A stretch of 64,000 nucleotides of DNA from an uncultured Eubacteriales bacterium (GCA_900539725.1 UQDI01000004.1:18439-82438), one strand, 5' to 3'; shown: positions 49,291 through 59,350, counted from the first letter of the stretch. Translations and numbers: made by a program. Notes: generated by a model from the letters alone, not told the origin.

Positions 49291-50574
49291 ATGACTAATG
49301 AAGAAAAGGAGCTTCTTGATATCATCAAAGAAGATACCATGCCTGCCCTTGGATGCACCGAGCCTATCGCCGTGTGTTACCTTGGAGCGTTTATAAAAAA
49401 GTACATAAAAGATGACATTGCTAAGGCTAATGAGATTGATGTAGTTGTTAGCAAGAACATCTATAAGAATGGTAAGAGCGTTACTATACCAAATACTGGC
49501 ACTTGCGGTCTTGACCTAGCGGCTGTCTTGGGCCTAAGCGGAGGCAATAAGGACGACGGTCTTCTTGTTTTAACTAAATTTACTGATGAGATGATAGCTA
49601 GAGCGAAGGAGCTTAGAGAGACTTTAAATATCAAGCTAAGCTACGATGAAGATACACCTGACATATACGTTAAGATGAGTGTAAAATTTGACGACATGAC
49701 AGTAGAGGGCCTATTACAAAAGGGACATACTAATGTTGAATACATAAAAGTGGATGACGAAGTTCTTTATGAGAATAAGCTAGACGAAGCAAAGGACGAT
49801 GTGAAGGAATTTATGTCAAAGCTTACTCTTAAGAAGATTAAAGAGCTTGTCTTATCTACGCCAATGGAAGAGCTTGCCTTTATTGAAGAGGGCGTTGAAA
49901 TGAATATGCGCGCTGCAAATGAAGGACTTAAGCTTAAAAACTCGAAGCTTTTAGGACAAAGCCTAGAAGAGATACAAAATAAAAAGATATTGTGTAACGA
50001 TGCCTATACAAGAACTAGAATACTAACTGCGGCAGCTGCTGATATGAGAATGTCGGGCGGTAACTGCATGGTTATGACTAGTGGCGGCAGTGGTAATCAA
50101 GGCATAAACGTTATCATACCTATATATTTAATATACGAAGAATTCAATCTAAAAAAAGAAGATATGATCAGAGCCATATACTTTGGTCACGCGATTAACA
50201 GATTTGTTAAGACATTCTCAGGAAAATTATCGGGCATGTGCGGATGTGCTATAGCAGCTGGTCTTGGCGCTGCAGCAGGCATCACCATGATGATGGGGGG
50301 AACAGACGAACAAATCGAAGGTGCTTGCTCAAACATGTTCGCGAACCTTACTGGACTTATCTGCGACGGGGCAAAAAACACTTGCTCCTTAAAGCTATCG
50401 ACATGTGCAGGCGAAGCAGTACTTAGCGCGTTTTTAGCACTTAACGGCTGCACTCCTAAGGAAAATGTCGGAGTTGTTTCAGGCACTATTGAAGACACTA
50501 TCAAAAACGTTGGACTTCTTTGCAGAAGCGCGTTTAACAGAGTTGACGACGTGATGCTTGAGATTATAAAATAA
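49291..50574 (+). CDS. L-cysteine desulfidase family protein (UPF0597/CdsB)
   Basis: Protein of 427 residues of the L-cysteine desulfidase/serine-dehydratase-alpha-like family, which uses a [4Fe-4S] cluster to convert cysteine to sulfide, ammonia and pyruvate. MPALGCTEPIAV holds the first cluster cysteine; SGGNCMVMTSGGSGNQG and, near the C-terminus, SGMCGCAIAAG and GLICDGAKNTCSLK provide the others. ATG 49291 has AGGAG seven bases upstream; a GTG at 49246 lies within the promoter and is rejected. First gene of a co-oriented series that continues to 57366. Its cluster would be oxygen-sensitive, in keeping with an anaerobe. Confidence 0.9.
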   Translation: MTNEEKELLDIIKEDTMPALGCTEPIAVCYLGAFIKKYIKDDIAKANEIDVVVSKNIYKNGKSVTIPNTGTCGLDLAAVLGLSGGNKDDGLLVLTKFTDEMIARAKELRETLNIKLSYDEDTPDIYVKMSVKFDDMTVEGLLQKGHTNVEYIKVDDEVLYENKLDEAKDDVKEFMSKLTLKKIKELVLSTPMEELAFIEEGVEMNMRAANEGLKLKNSKLLGQSLEEIQNKKILCNDAYTRTRILTAAAADMRMSGGNCMVMTSGGSGNQGINVIIPIYLIYEEFNLKKEDMIRAIYFGHAINRFVKTFSGKLSGMCGCAIAAGLGAAAGITMMMGGTDEQIEGACSNMFANLTGLICDGAKNTCSLKLSTCAGEAVLSAFLALNGCTPKENVGVVSGTIEDTIKNVGLLCRSAFNRVDDVMLEIIK

Positions 50575-50593
50575 ATTTTAACAGGAAAAAATT

Positions 50594-51739
50594 ATGGAAA
50601 GAAAATTTAAAAAAGCCATCAGCTTAGAAACATTTATCTTTTTGGCAGTACTATTTGCCTTTTTCTACTATCTTTCATCTAAGATGGGAACCATCAATTT
50701 AATTAATACCTTTATGAATACAGCTTATGCCTTGCTTATGGAAGTCTGCTTCTATATCATGGCCATAGCCGTTGTGGCAGGAGGACTATCAGCCATACTA
50801 AGCGAGTTTGGTGTTATATCCTTAATCAATAAGCTCTTGTCAAAACTAATGAAGCCGATATACGATTTGCCGGGAGCGGCATCTGTCGGCGTTTTGACAT
50901 GCTACTTATCAGATAACCCATCGATACTTGCTCTAGCTAAGGATAAAAACTTTTTAAGGTATTTCAAAAAATATCAAGTGCCAGTCTTGACAAACATAGG
51001 CACAGCCTTTGGTATGGGCTTTATCACGACTACTACTATGATGGGTCTAAAGATAGACGGCAGTATAAAGGCGGCGCTTATAGGTAATTTAGGCGCAATC
51101 ATCGGTTCAATCGTAAGCGTTAGAATTATGATGATATTTACTAAGAAGAAATTTGGCACTGAGGCGATGGCTGTCGGCGATGCAGACGCATCTAAGGCAA
51201 CTATGGACCTAAGACCAGTTAGAGAAGGATCGATTTTTAATAGATTTATAGACGCCTTACTAGATGGAGGTAAGATTGGTGTAGACATGGGCTTATCAAT
51301 AGTTCCGGGAGTTATACTTATCTGCACTGTGGTACTTATACTAACTAATGGACCGGGACCAGATGGGCTTTACACAGGCGCAGCAAAGGAAGGAGTTAAG
51401 CTACTTCCGATGATTGCGGACAAACTAAGCTTTATAATCAAGCCACTTTTTGGATTTACATCAGGTAAGTGCATAGCCGTTCCAATCACAGCACTTGGTT
51501 CAGCAGGAGCTGCTATAGGCCTAGTACCTGAACTAATCAACACAGGTGCAGCAAATGCCTCAGACATAGCTGTCTTCACAGCTATCTGCATGTGCTGGTC
51601 AGGCTATCTTTCTACACATATTGCGATGATGGATGCCCTTGGCTATAACGACTTAGCAGGCAAATCAATATTCGCGCATACTATAGGCGGCTTAGCAGCT
51701 GGCTTTTCAGCACACATACTATTTACACTATTAGCATAG
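50594..51739 (+). CDS. Nucleoside-recognition/gate-domain membrane protein (CD0519/CD1768-like)
   Basis: Membrane protein of 381 residues with about nine hydrophobic segments and two gate-like repeats (MAIAVVAGGLSAILSEFGVI and AVPITALGSAGAAIGLVPEL). It belongs to the broad nucleoside-recognition/spore-maturation (SpmA/B, FeoB gate) group and is close to clostridial CD0519/CD1768-type proteins. The gene lies 19 bases after the cysteine desulfidase gene, so it may transport a substrate or product of that enzyme, such as cysteine or pyruvate-derived acids. This is inferred from position only. Confidence 0.78.
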   Translation: MERKFKKAISLETFIFLAVLFAFFYYLSSKMGTINLINTFMNTAYALLMEVCFYIMAIAVVAGGLSAILSEFGVISLINKLLSKLMKPIYDLPGAASVGVLTCYLSDNPSILALAKDKNFLRYFKKYQVPVLTNIGTAFGMGFITTTTMMGLKIDGSIKAALIGNLGAIIGSIVSVRIMMIFTKKKFGTEAMAVGDADASKATMDLRPVREGSIFNRFIDALLDGGKIGVDMGLSIVPGVILICTVVLILTNGPGPDGLYTGAAKEGVKLLPMIADKLSFIIKPLFGFTSGKCIAVPITALGSAGAAIGLVPELINTGAANASDIAVFTAICMCWSGYLSTHIAMMDALGYNDLAGKSIFAHTIGGLAAGFSAHILFTLLA

Positions 51740-51751
51740 ATAGGAGAAGAA

Positions 51752-54700
51752 ATGGACGAGAGACAAAGAGTAATTTCATTATTTAAATACATTAGGCAAA
51801 CTATTGACGATAAGTACAAGCCTATATTAAACGTTAAGGACGAGCTTTGGAACAAGTATTTGGACGAGATTAACCTTAACAATAAATTCCTCTACTTTTC
51901 TTGCGGAAGCGATTCGACGAGCGACGTGATTCTTAGAATCACTAGACCTTATTCGCAAAAAACGCAAGAAGATATTAGAGTGCAAAATTTGTTCAAGGAG
52001 TTCAGAGAGCTATATTACAAGCTTGAGAACGAATCGCACCTATATGAATTAGTCTTTGCCAATGGAATTTTAATCTCAAAGTACGATAAGAACATTTATC
52101 ATCCTATATTAATAAAGAGGGCGGCAATTGATTTTGACTCAAGGAAGGATAGTATAGCGATACGCGATACAAACAGAGACATGACTCTTGACATTAAGCT
52201 AATATCTATGATTGAGAATATTAATCACTTGGAGCTGAAGAATATCATGGAGCACATCTCCATGAACTACTACCACCCATTTGATACAGCGTCAATGGCT
52301 GAGCTAATGAAGTCTATGGTGAAGAGATTACATACGGACTCATCTTATGAAGAGGCTGGTGTGAGCGAAACGGATAAGGCTTTCACTATAATCAATAGGC
52401 CACTATTATTCTTAAGAAATAAAGAGACTGACTTTATACAAAATCTTGACGAGATGATTGAGTCCATAGAAAAGGGTTCGGAAGTGAACAAGAGCCTACT
52501 TAATCTATGCGGCGTAAACATCAAGGAAAAGGAAACAGAAGAGAGGGCGGAAACGCTTGAGGATAAGATCAGAAACATCGAGGGCATCTCGCAAAGCGTT
52601 TTATTCACTAAGGAAGCGAACAAGGAGCAACTTGAAGTAGCTGAGAGAATTGCTAACTACGATACTGTTTTGGTGCAAGGACCTCCGGGCACAGGTAAAA
52701 CGCATACCATAGCAAACCTATTGGGCGACATCTTAGCAAGAGGCAAAACTGTTTTAGTTGCTTCACAAACAAAGAAGGCACTATCGGTACTTAAGAGCAT
52801 GACCCAAGAAGAGATCAGGGCCCTTTGCGTATCCACTATTGATGACAACAACGAGGACATGGAGAAGTCCATTGACTCGATTACTGATTATATAAGCAAT
52901 CACTCCATAGAGGAGCTTAAAGAAAAGATACAAAAGCTCAATATGGATAGAAACATTCTTATAGAGAGACTTAATGAAACAAGAAAGAAAATCTTTAGCA
53001 TCAAATCATCTGAGCTAAAGAGTATTAATATAGGTGAAGAAGTCTTCAGCCCAATAGATGCGGCAAGATTTTTGCATGATCACGACGGTCTAAACAAGAT
53101 ACCAGGCGAGGTTAAGCTATATGAGGCGCTTCCTATATCAAAGGGAGACATAGACTTTTTGTACTATTCAAACGAGGCTCTTACGAGAGAGGACGAAAAG
53201 GAATTAAACATAGGATTGCCAGATCCAAACACTATACTTAATCCGGAAGATCTTGAAAAGACTATAGATGCGATGGATGCGGCGCTTCTTAGAGCGAAGA
53301 CACTTAAGGAAGAGATCAGAAGAAATATCACTTTAAACGAAAGAGTCTACCTTGATCAAAATGCACTTTATAATGGCAAGGCCGATGAAGATTTTAGCGA
53401 TATCTACGAGAAGATTGATTATATCAATAGTCTTGATGAGCTAGAAGATTGGCAGATAAAAGTCATTGTTAGCGCCAAGGCAGGAAATGCTGACAAGAAG
53501 AGCTATATTAGGCTAACAGAGCTAATCACAGAGCTTGATGAATACTACGATAGAAACGTTGAGCACCTAAGAGGCAAGAGACTTATCTACCCAGCTGATA
53601 TGAATCAAAAAGAGCTAAGGCAGTCACTTGAAGAGATGAGGTCAAGACTTGTTGATGGCAAAAAGATCAAGGGTATATCCGCGATGTTTAAAAACTCGTG
53701 GAAGAAAGTACTTACAAGCGTTAGCATCAACGGCCAAGGTCTAGTAACTGTAGAGGATATGGACGACGCCATAGTCAATATCAATCTAGATATAAAGATA
53801 TCCGAGTTAAAAGCTTTATTCGATGAACTTATATATAAGACAAATGATGATTTCGACAGAGAAAAGCTAATTGAAAATAAAGAACTATTAAGCTATTTAC
53901 CACTAATCACTAAGTACATGAAGTTCTACGACGAAAACGTTCAGTCCTTATTTAAGCTAATGCAAGATAAGGGCATAAACGTGAACAGCATCTTTGTCAA
54001 CAACAAAGTTCTTTCGCCGCACGATTCATTTATTAAAGAGATGAAGCTGATTAAAAATGACTTAAGAAAGTACATTGAGCTCGCTGATGAATATGATTTA
54101 AAATATATTCCTGCTAAGTCAAAGCTTGATGATACGCTTGATAAATTAAAAGTAGACGAGGACAATAAATCTGATTTATTATTACTTATGAACACTGCGA
54201 TTGAGACTAAGTACTACGACAGCTATAGAGATAGTTTTGAAAATCTTAAAAAGACTTATGAAAAGATTAAGATACTTAAGAAGAGAAATGAGTTTCTTGA
54301 TGAATTGGCAGCTGTAGCACCTACTTGGAAAGAGTTTATATATAACCGCTTTGATATACATGGACTTAAAGACGCACCTGAAAATATCGAAGAGAACTGG
54401 TATTACAAGCAATTTGATGGCATCATCTCAAAGATAAATAGAACGCCTTATGAAAAATACCAAAAGATGATGACTTGGTACAAGAAGCAGCTTTATGATA
54501 TAACGAAAGAGCTCGCTTCAAACATGGCATGGCACTCATTTATGCTTAAGATCAAGGACGATATAGAGAAGAAGCAAGCATTGCAAGGCTGGCAGCTAAC
54601 TATGAAGAAGATTGGTAAAGGCACTGGCAAGCAAGCGATTGGCCTAAAGAAAGAGGCAAAAGAGCTTATGAAGAAGTGCCAAAGAGCTGTTCCTGCTTGG

Positions 54701-55918
54701 ATCATGACCATTGATAAGGCGCTTGAAAGTCTTGACTATAATCAAAAATTTGACTATCTAATCATAGACGAAGCATCTCAAGCGGACATTTCGGCTATAC
54801 CTATACTTCAATTAGCAAAAAAGGCTATCATAGTCGGCGACGATGAGCAAGTCAGTCCACAAGCAGTCGGCATAGACCAAGACAAGCAAAGAAATCTTAT
54901 CGATATGTACATTAAAGACAAGGTGGCCAACAGCCATTTATATGATTTAAATTCATCCTTGTATGACATACTTAAGACAAGCTTCCCAGTCTTAACGCTT
55001 AAGGAGCACTTTAGAAGCGTTCCAATGATAGCTGCATACTCAAATTTCATTTCTTACGATGGCATAATAAAGCCACTTAGAGAGTCATCTTCGACAAAGG
55101 TTCAACCTGCGCTTAAATTAGTTAAGGTCGATGGCATAAGAGATGATGACAGAGTTAACGAGGCAGAAGCAAATTACATTGCAGATGAAATCCTAAGGAT
55201 AAAGGACGAGCCTGATTATGAGGGCAAGACTATCGGCGTAATATCGCTTGCGAGCGAAGATCAAGCTAAGTTTATAGATAAGCTTCTTATAGAAAAGCTA
55301 AGCCTACAAGATTATGACAGGCTAAATATTTTATGCGGTAGACCAGCGGCTTTCCAAGGCGATGAAAGAGACATCATCTTCTTAACGACAGTTGACTCGA
55401 ACGAAAAGGATGAAGCGATGAAGGTCTTAAACGAAGGCGCTTACGATGTGAACAAGAAAAAATACAACGTAGCAGTATCAAGAGCCAAGGACCAAGTAGT
55501 TTTAGTCACTTCGCTTGACTACAAGAAGGACCTAAAGCTAGGCGATATTAGAAGAACTTTAATCGAGTTCTTTATAAACCCTGAGGACAAGATGGTCTTT
55601 GACAAAAGAAACAGATATGAGCTATCGTCATTTGAAGAAGACATCAAGAAAGAGCTTGAAGCAAGGGGCGTCGAAGTAAAAACGAATGTCGAAGCAGGTC
55701 TATATAACATTGCCTTACTCGCTATTAAAGACGATAAGAAATTTATAGTAGAAGCAGAAGGATCAGAATTTGATATAGATGACGAAACAATCATCGACCA
55801 AATGGAAAAGAGAGATATTTTGGAAAGAGTTGGCTGGAACTTCGTCAGCATCAGAAGCACAAAGTATTACTACGATCCATCAAAGGCGATAGATGATTTA
55901 CTTAACGATATGAAGTAG
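51752..55918 (+). CDS. SF1 helicase with C-terminal nuclease-like domain (AAA_11/AAA_12 type)
   Basis: Large protein of 1388 residues. An N-terminal region of about 280 residues without clear motifs is followed by the first half of a superfamily 1 helicase: Walker A GPPGTGKT at 310-317 and ASQTKKAL. A helical, coiled-coil-rich insert runs from about 370 to 980. Walker B IIDEAS lies near 1006, motif III VGDDEQVSP near 1031, and motifs V/VI with FQGDERDIIFLTT and VAVSRAKDQV near 1210-1250. The last 95 residues (EEDIKKELEARGV to the end) look like a Vsr/DUF559-type endonuclease fold with EAEGSEFD. Such helicase-nuclease fusions are often accessory or defence genes. It begins 12 bases after the gate-domain gene. 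Confidence 0.85.
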   Translation: MDERQRVISLFKYIRQTIDDKYKPILNVKDELWNKYLDEINLNNKFLYFSCGSDSTSDVILRITRPYSQKTQEDIRVQNLFKEFRELYYKLENESHLYELVFANGILISKYDKNIYHPILIKRAAIDFDSRKDSIAIRDTNRDMTLDIKLISMIENINHLELKNIMEHISMNYYHPFDTASMAELMKSMVKRLHTDSSYEEAGVSETDKAFTIINRPLLFLRNKETDFIQNLDEMIESIEKGSEVNKSLLNLCGVNIKEKETEERAETLEDKIRNIEGISQSVLFTKEANKEQLEVAERIANYDTVLVQGPPGTGKTHTIANLLGDILARGKTVLVASQTKKALSVLKSMTQEEIRALCVSTIDDNNEDMEKSIDSITDYISNHSIEELKEKIQKLNMDRNILIERLNETRKKIFSIKSSELKSINIGEEVFSPIDAARFLHDHDGLNKIPGEVKLYEALPISKGDIDFLYYSNEALTREDEKELNIGLPDPNTILNPEDLEKTIDAMDAALLRAKTLKEEIRRNITLNERVYLDQNALYNGKADEDFSDIYEKIDYINSLDELEDWQIKVIVSAKAGNADKKSYIRLTELITELDEYYDRNVEHLRGKRLIYPADMNQKELRQSLEEMRSRLVDGKKIKGISAMFKNSWKKVLTSVSINGQGLVTVEDMDDAIVNINLDIKISELKALFDELIYKTNDDFDREKLIENKELLSYLPLITKYMKFYDENVQSLFKLMQDKGINVNSIFVNNKVLSPHDSFIKEMKLIKNDLRKYIELADEYDLKYIPAKSKLDDTLDKLKVDEDNKSDLLLLMNTAIETKYYDSYRDSFENLKKTYEKIKILKKRNEFLDELAAVAPTWKEFIYNRFDIHGLKDAPENIEENWYYKQFDGIISKINRTPYEKYQKMMTWYKKQLYDITKELASNMAWHSFMLKIKDDIEKKQALQGWQLTMKKIGKGTGKQAIGLKKEAKELMKKCQRAVPAWIMTIDKALESLDYNQKFDYLIIDEASQADISAIPILQLAKKAIIVGDDEQVSPQAVGIDQDKQRNLIDMYIKDKVANSHLYDLNSSLYDILKTSFPVLTLKEHFRSVPMIAAYSNFISYDGIIKPLRESSSTKVQPALKLVKVDGIRDDDRVNEAEANYIADEILRIKDEPDYEGKTIGVISLASEDQAKFIDKLLIEKLSLQDYDRLNILCGRPAAFQGDERDIIFLTTVDSNEKDEAMKVLNEGAYDVNKKKYNVAVSRAKDQVVLVTSLDYKKDLKLGDIRRTLIEFFINPEDKMVFDKRNRYELSSFEEDIKKELEARGVEVKTNVEAGLYNIALLAIKDDKKFIVEAEGSEFDIDDETIIDQMEKRDILERVGWNFVSIRSTKYYYDPSKAIDDLLNDMK

Positions 55919-55929
55919 AAGGTGATTTT

Positions 55930-57366
55930 TTGGATACACTTAGAGAAGCAGGCATACTTTTACCCATAAGTATATTAAAGAGCAAATACAAGCACGGCAC
56001 TTTCAAAGACGCAATGAAGGCGGTTGATTTTTTAAACAGAGCAGGTCAAAAGATTTGGCATATAGAGCCAATCATGTATATGGACGGAGATTTAAGAAGC
56101 GAAAAAAGCATTTCTCAGTTCGCTCTTGACCCAATATACGCAGATTTAGATGAGTTCATCAACATGGGTCTACTTAGCACGGCAGAGATATTTAAGTTAG
56201 ATGAAGAAGCTGAGAAAAAATTCGAAGCGCACGATAAAGAGCTAATCAAGGCTGAAAAGATAAAAGCACTGCGCCTTGTATATAAAAGAGCTTACCAAGA
56301 CTTCACGAAAGAGGCCATTTACCAGGACTTCATCAATGAAAATCAATATTGGCTAAAAGATTTCTCCCTTTTCATGACTATATATAATAAGAAGAAAGTC
56401 TTTGAAGAATTTTCAGATGAAGAGATAAATATCGCCATTTACAAGGATAATATCGATGAAGAAATCGAAGAAGAAGCGAAATTCCAAGAATTCGTTCAGT
56501 TCTTATTATATAGGCAATATCTTAAGTTAAAAAATTATGCCAAGGACTTAGGCGTAAAAATCTTGTGCGACGTTCCTTTTTATGCTAATGAAATTTCTTC
56601 AGAGGCGTGGGCTAAGAAGGATTACTTCGAAGTCGATAAAAAGCTAAGACCACTTAATTATGCTATAAAAGCCATTGAACAAGACAAGGACTTAAATCAA
56701 ATTGATAAACGATTGGTTTATAGTTTTGATTTCATCGCCTTCGACGGCTATGAATATATAAAGGAAAAGTATTCTTACTATGCAAAGCTATTTGATTATA
56801 TTAGGTTAATCGATATTGAAGACTACGAGACAACAATCAAAGTCGATGCGAAGACCATGGACCTAGATACTATAAGTGCGGATAAAAATCCTATAGAAGA
56901 AATTTTTTCTGTATTGAAAGATATCGATGTAGTAAATAAAGTATTTACTGATTATATTAGATGCAATTCTAAAATTATTAGAAAGATAATGAAAGACGAT
57001 AGGATAATCGAGTCAAGGACTATACAAGACGCCTTTGACGTAAATGCTGATGAGAAGAACTTGCCGCTTAATGTTGACAAGACTTGCTTATACTACAGCT
57101 CGGACTTTGATATGAAAGAGCTAAGTAAGTACTTAAACTCATCGAGCGATATGAAGCTAAGGATAGAGGACTACACGATGAAGAAGGACTTCAATAACTA
57201 TGACATCATCGAAAGGATGTACAGCTCCAACGCTTCTAAGGTAATTATTGCTCTTTGGGACTTAAGTGGCGAGGTAAATAAGAAGACTTGCGAAGTCGAT
57301 ATTAATGAAATAAGCCTTAAGCTCGAAACGATTTTGAAGCAATACATGATACAATTCTCACGATAG
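55930..57366 (+). CDS. Degenerate GH77 (4-alpha-glucanotransferase)-like protein, probably non-catalytic
   Basis: Protein of 478 residues that follows the MalQ/amylomaltase plan along its length: LREAGILLPISILKSKYKHG (the GVLLPVSSLPS region), AVDFLNRAGQKIWHIEP, WLKDFSLFMTIYNKK, LKNYAKDLGVKILCDVPFY (the GDIPIYV region), LFDYIRLIDIEDYE, NLPLNVDKTCLYYSSDFD and SKVIIALWDLSGEVNK. The nucleophile motif RIDHFRG reads RLIDIED, THDN reads SDFD, the GQLWGNP loop is missing, and the acid/base EDLG motif is not found. It is therefore predicted to lack glucanotransferase activity. TTG start five bases after AAGGTGA. It follows the helicase-nuclease gene after 11 bases, in the same transcript. Confidence 0.75.
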   Translation: MDTLREAGILLPISILKSKYKHGTFKDAMKAVDFLNRAGQKIWHIEPIMYMDGDLRSEKSISQFALDPIYADLDEFINMGLLSTAEIFKLDEEAEKKFEAHDKELIKAEKIKALRLVYKRAYQDFTKEAIYQDFINENQYWLKDFSLFMTIYNKKKVFEEFSDEEINIAIYKDNIDEEIEEEAKFQEFVQFLLYRQYLKLKNYAKDLGVKILCDVPFYANEISSEAWAKKDYFEVDKKLRPLNYAIKAIEQDKDLNQIDKRLVYSFDFIAFDGYEYIKEKYSYYAKLFDYIRLIDIEDYETTIKVDAKTMDLDTISADKNPIEEIFSVLKDIDVVNKVFTDYIRCNSKIIRKIMKDDRIIESRTIQDAFDVNADEKNLPLNVDKTCLYYSSDFDMKELSKYLNSSSDMKLRIEDYTMKKDFNNYDIIERMYSSNASKVIIALWDLSGEVNKKTCEVDINEISLKLETILKQYMIQFSR

Positions 57367-57401
57367 ACGAAATAAAATATAAGCACATAGACGACCACAT
57401 G

Positions 57402-57443
57402 GCTCCGATATATGAATTTATAAGTTCAATATCGGAGCTTTAT
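57402..57443 (+). terminator. Terminator after the GH77-like gene
   Basis: A perfect 10-bp stem (57402-57411 with 57429-57438) with a 17-base partly paired loop, followed by TTTATTATT. The T-run is interrupted. Confidence 0.7.
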
Positions 57444-57465
57444 TATTGATTATTATTCAAAAAAC

Positions 57466-57494
57466 TTGACTTTTATGATAAGAAAGTTTATAAT
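57466..57494 (+). promoter_or_regulatory. Promoter of the opp operon
   Basis: TTGACT at 57466-57471, a 17-base spacer and a consensus TATAAT at 57489-57494, 42 bases before the oppA start. Confidence 0.88.
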
Positions 57495-57536
57495 AGTCAT
57501 TGTAGATACTAATTTTATTTTAAGGAGGAAATTAAA

Positions 57537-59330
57537 ATGAAAAGCAAAAAGTTTTTAGCTTTACTATTAGTTTTAGTAATGGCTATAAGCGTACTAGCAA
57601 GTTGTAAACCAGCTGATACACCAGCAGATGCTGACAAACCAGCTGAAACAACAACAGATGAAGGAAAAGACGAAGGCAAGGAAGAAGCTCCTGCAGATAC
57701 AGGCGCTTTAACTGAAATGCCAACAGACGGTGAACCAGATGCTGATCAATATATCAACACATTTGATACAGCTCATCCAAACACATTAGACCCTGCAAAG
57801 GGAAGCGATAGTTATGGTAACGGTATATTACTTAACATTCTTGAACCACTTGTAAGAATTCAAGACGTAAAAGGACAAATGGGTTCAGTTGAATATGTAC
57901 CAGCTGGAGCTGAAAGCTGGGATCTTTCTGAGGACGGTCTTACTTATACATTCCATGTTAGAGAAGGAAACGTATGGAACGACGGTACTCCAGTAACTGC
58001 AAAAGACTATGAATATGGTATCAAGAGATGTATAGATCCAAGAACAGCATGTCCATATGCTAACAACACATACTATATCAAGGGAGCTGAAAAAGTTAAC
58101 AAAACTAAATTAGCTGAAGGTCAAGAACCTGATTATTCAGAAGTAGGCGTAGTTGCTAAAGATGACAAAACTCTAGAAATTACTCTAGAACATCCAGTTC
58201 CATTCTTTATCGATATTGTAACAACAAGAATTTTCTTCCCACAAAGACAAGACTTAGTTGAACAATACCAAGACACTTACTCAACAAGTCCAGAAACTGC
58301 TCCACAATGTGGACCATTCATTCTAAAAGACTGGGTTATCAACTCTGAACAAAACTATGTTAAGAACGATAACTATTGGGATAAGGACAATGTAAAATTA
58401 AGCAAATATAAAGTATCTATAATCAAAGACTCAAACACTATTTTCAACGCACTTAAAGCAGGTCAAATCGACTACGCAGGTGTAGGCGATCCTAAGTGGA
58501 AAGGCGAATTCTTAAATAACCCTGACTACTACAGCACAGTAAGAGCTAACCCTGATACAACATATTTCATGTTTAACTGCAACGCAGATTCAAATACTGG
58601 AAATAACAAGGTTAGACAAGCTATCTCTATAGCACTTGACAGACAAGAATTAATCGATTCTTGCTACAACGGTGTTCCAACAGCTGCATTTGACTTCGTA
58701 CCACCAGCAGTAACTTGCCAAGGTAAAGAATTCAACAAGCTAGGAGAAGGTTGGGTTAAGAAATTAGCTGAAGACAATCCAGATCCAAAGGCTTTATTTG
58801 AAGAAGGCGTTAAGGAAGCAGGTTTAGGAGATCCATCAAGCGTTACTATCAAGCTTATGGGTTCAGATACATCTCAAGAAGGAAGAACTTCTGGAGAATT
58901 CGTACAACAATGTCTAGAAGAAGCATTAGGATGCAAAGTAGAAGTAGATAACCAAGACTGGTCACAATTTATCAATATCGTTAAAACTGGTAAAGGTTGG
59001 GATATTGCATGGTTAGCTTGGGGTGCAGACTTCAACGACCCATCAAACTTCCTAGAAACTTGTCATTCACAAACAGCTGCTTATCCTACAGGATACAAGA
59101 ACGAAGAATTTGATAAGCTATTAGACGAAGCTAAAGTTGAACAAGACGCTGATAAACGTGTTCAATTATTCCACGATGCAGAAAAGATTCTTCTATATGA
59201 TGACGCAGCTCTAAGCCCAGTAATTCACAGAATTGCTAACGTATTTAGAAGATCATACATCAGAAACGCTAACTACAGCTTCTTCTCAACAATGGGTATG
59301 TCAAGAATATTCACAAGCGGAAGAAAGTAA
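57537..59330 (+). CDS. oppA: Oligopeptide-binding lipoprotein, OppA family
   Basis: Substrate-binding lipoprotein of 597 residues for peptide uptake. The lipobox VLASC gives C23 as lipidated residue; an acidic linker leads to the SBP_bac_5 domain, with LDPAKGSDSYG, VREGNVWNDGTPVTAKDYEYG (split by the family signature region) and AIALDRQELI-like AISIALDRQELID. It is anchored outside the membrane and hands peptides to OppBC. The gene has a strong promoter, AAGGAGG before the ATG, and codon use that is more biased than its neighbours, consistent with high expression. A terminator-like hairpin follows before oppB. Confidence 0.94.
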   Translation: MKSKKFLALLLVLVMAISVLASCKPADTPADADKPAETTTDEGKDEGKEEAPADTGALTEMPTDGEPDADQYINTFDTAHPNTLDPAKGSDSYGNGILLNILEPLVRIQDVKGQMGSVEYVPAGAESWDLSEDGLTYTFHVREGNVWNDGTPVTAKDYEYGIKRCIDPRTACPYANNTYYIKGAEKVNKTKLAEGQEPDYSEVGVVAKDDKTLEITLEHPVPFFIDIVTTRIFFPQRQDLVEQYQDTYSTSPETAPQCGPFILKDWVINSEQNYVKNDNYWDKDNVKLSKYKVSIIKDSNTIFNALKAGQIDYAGVGDPKWKGEFLNNPDYYSTVRANPDTTYFMFNCNADSNTGNNKVRQAISIALDRQELIDSCYNGVPTAAFDFVPPAVTCQGKEFNKLGEGWVKKLAEDNPDPKALFEEGVKEAGLGDPSSVTIKLMGSDTSQEGRTSGEFVQQCLEEALGCKVEVDNQDWSQFINIVKTGKGWDIAWLAWGADFNDPSNFLETCHSQTAAYPTGYKNEEFDKLLDEAKVEQDADKRVQLFHDAEKILLYDDAALSPVIHRIANVFRRSYIRNANYSFFSTMGMSRIFTSGRK

Positions 59331-59350
59331 TTTTAACAAAATTTAATTTA

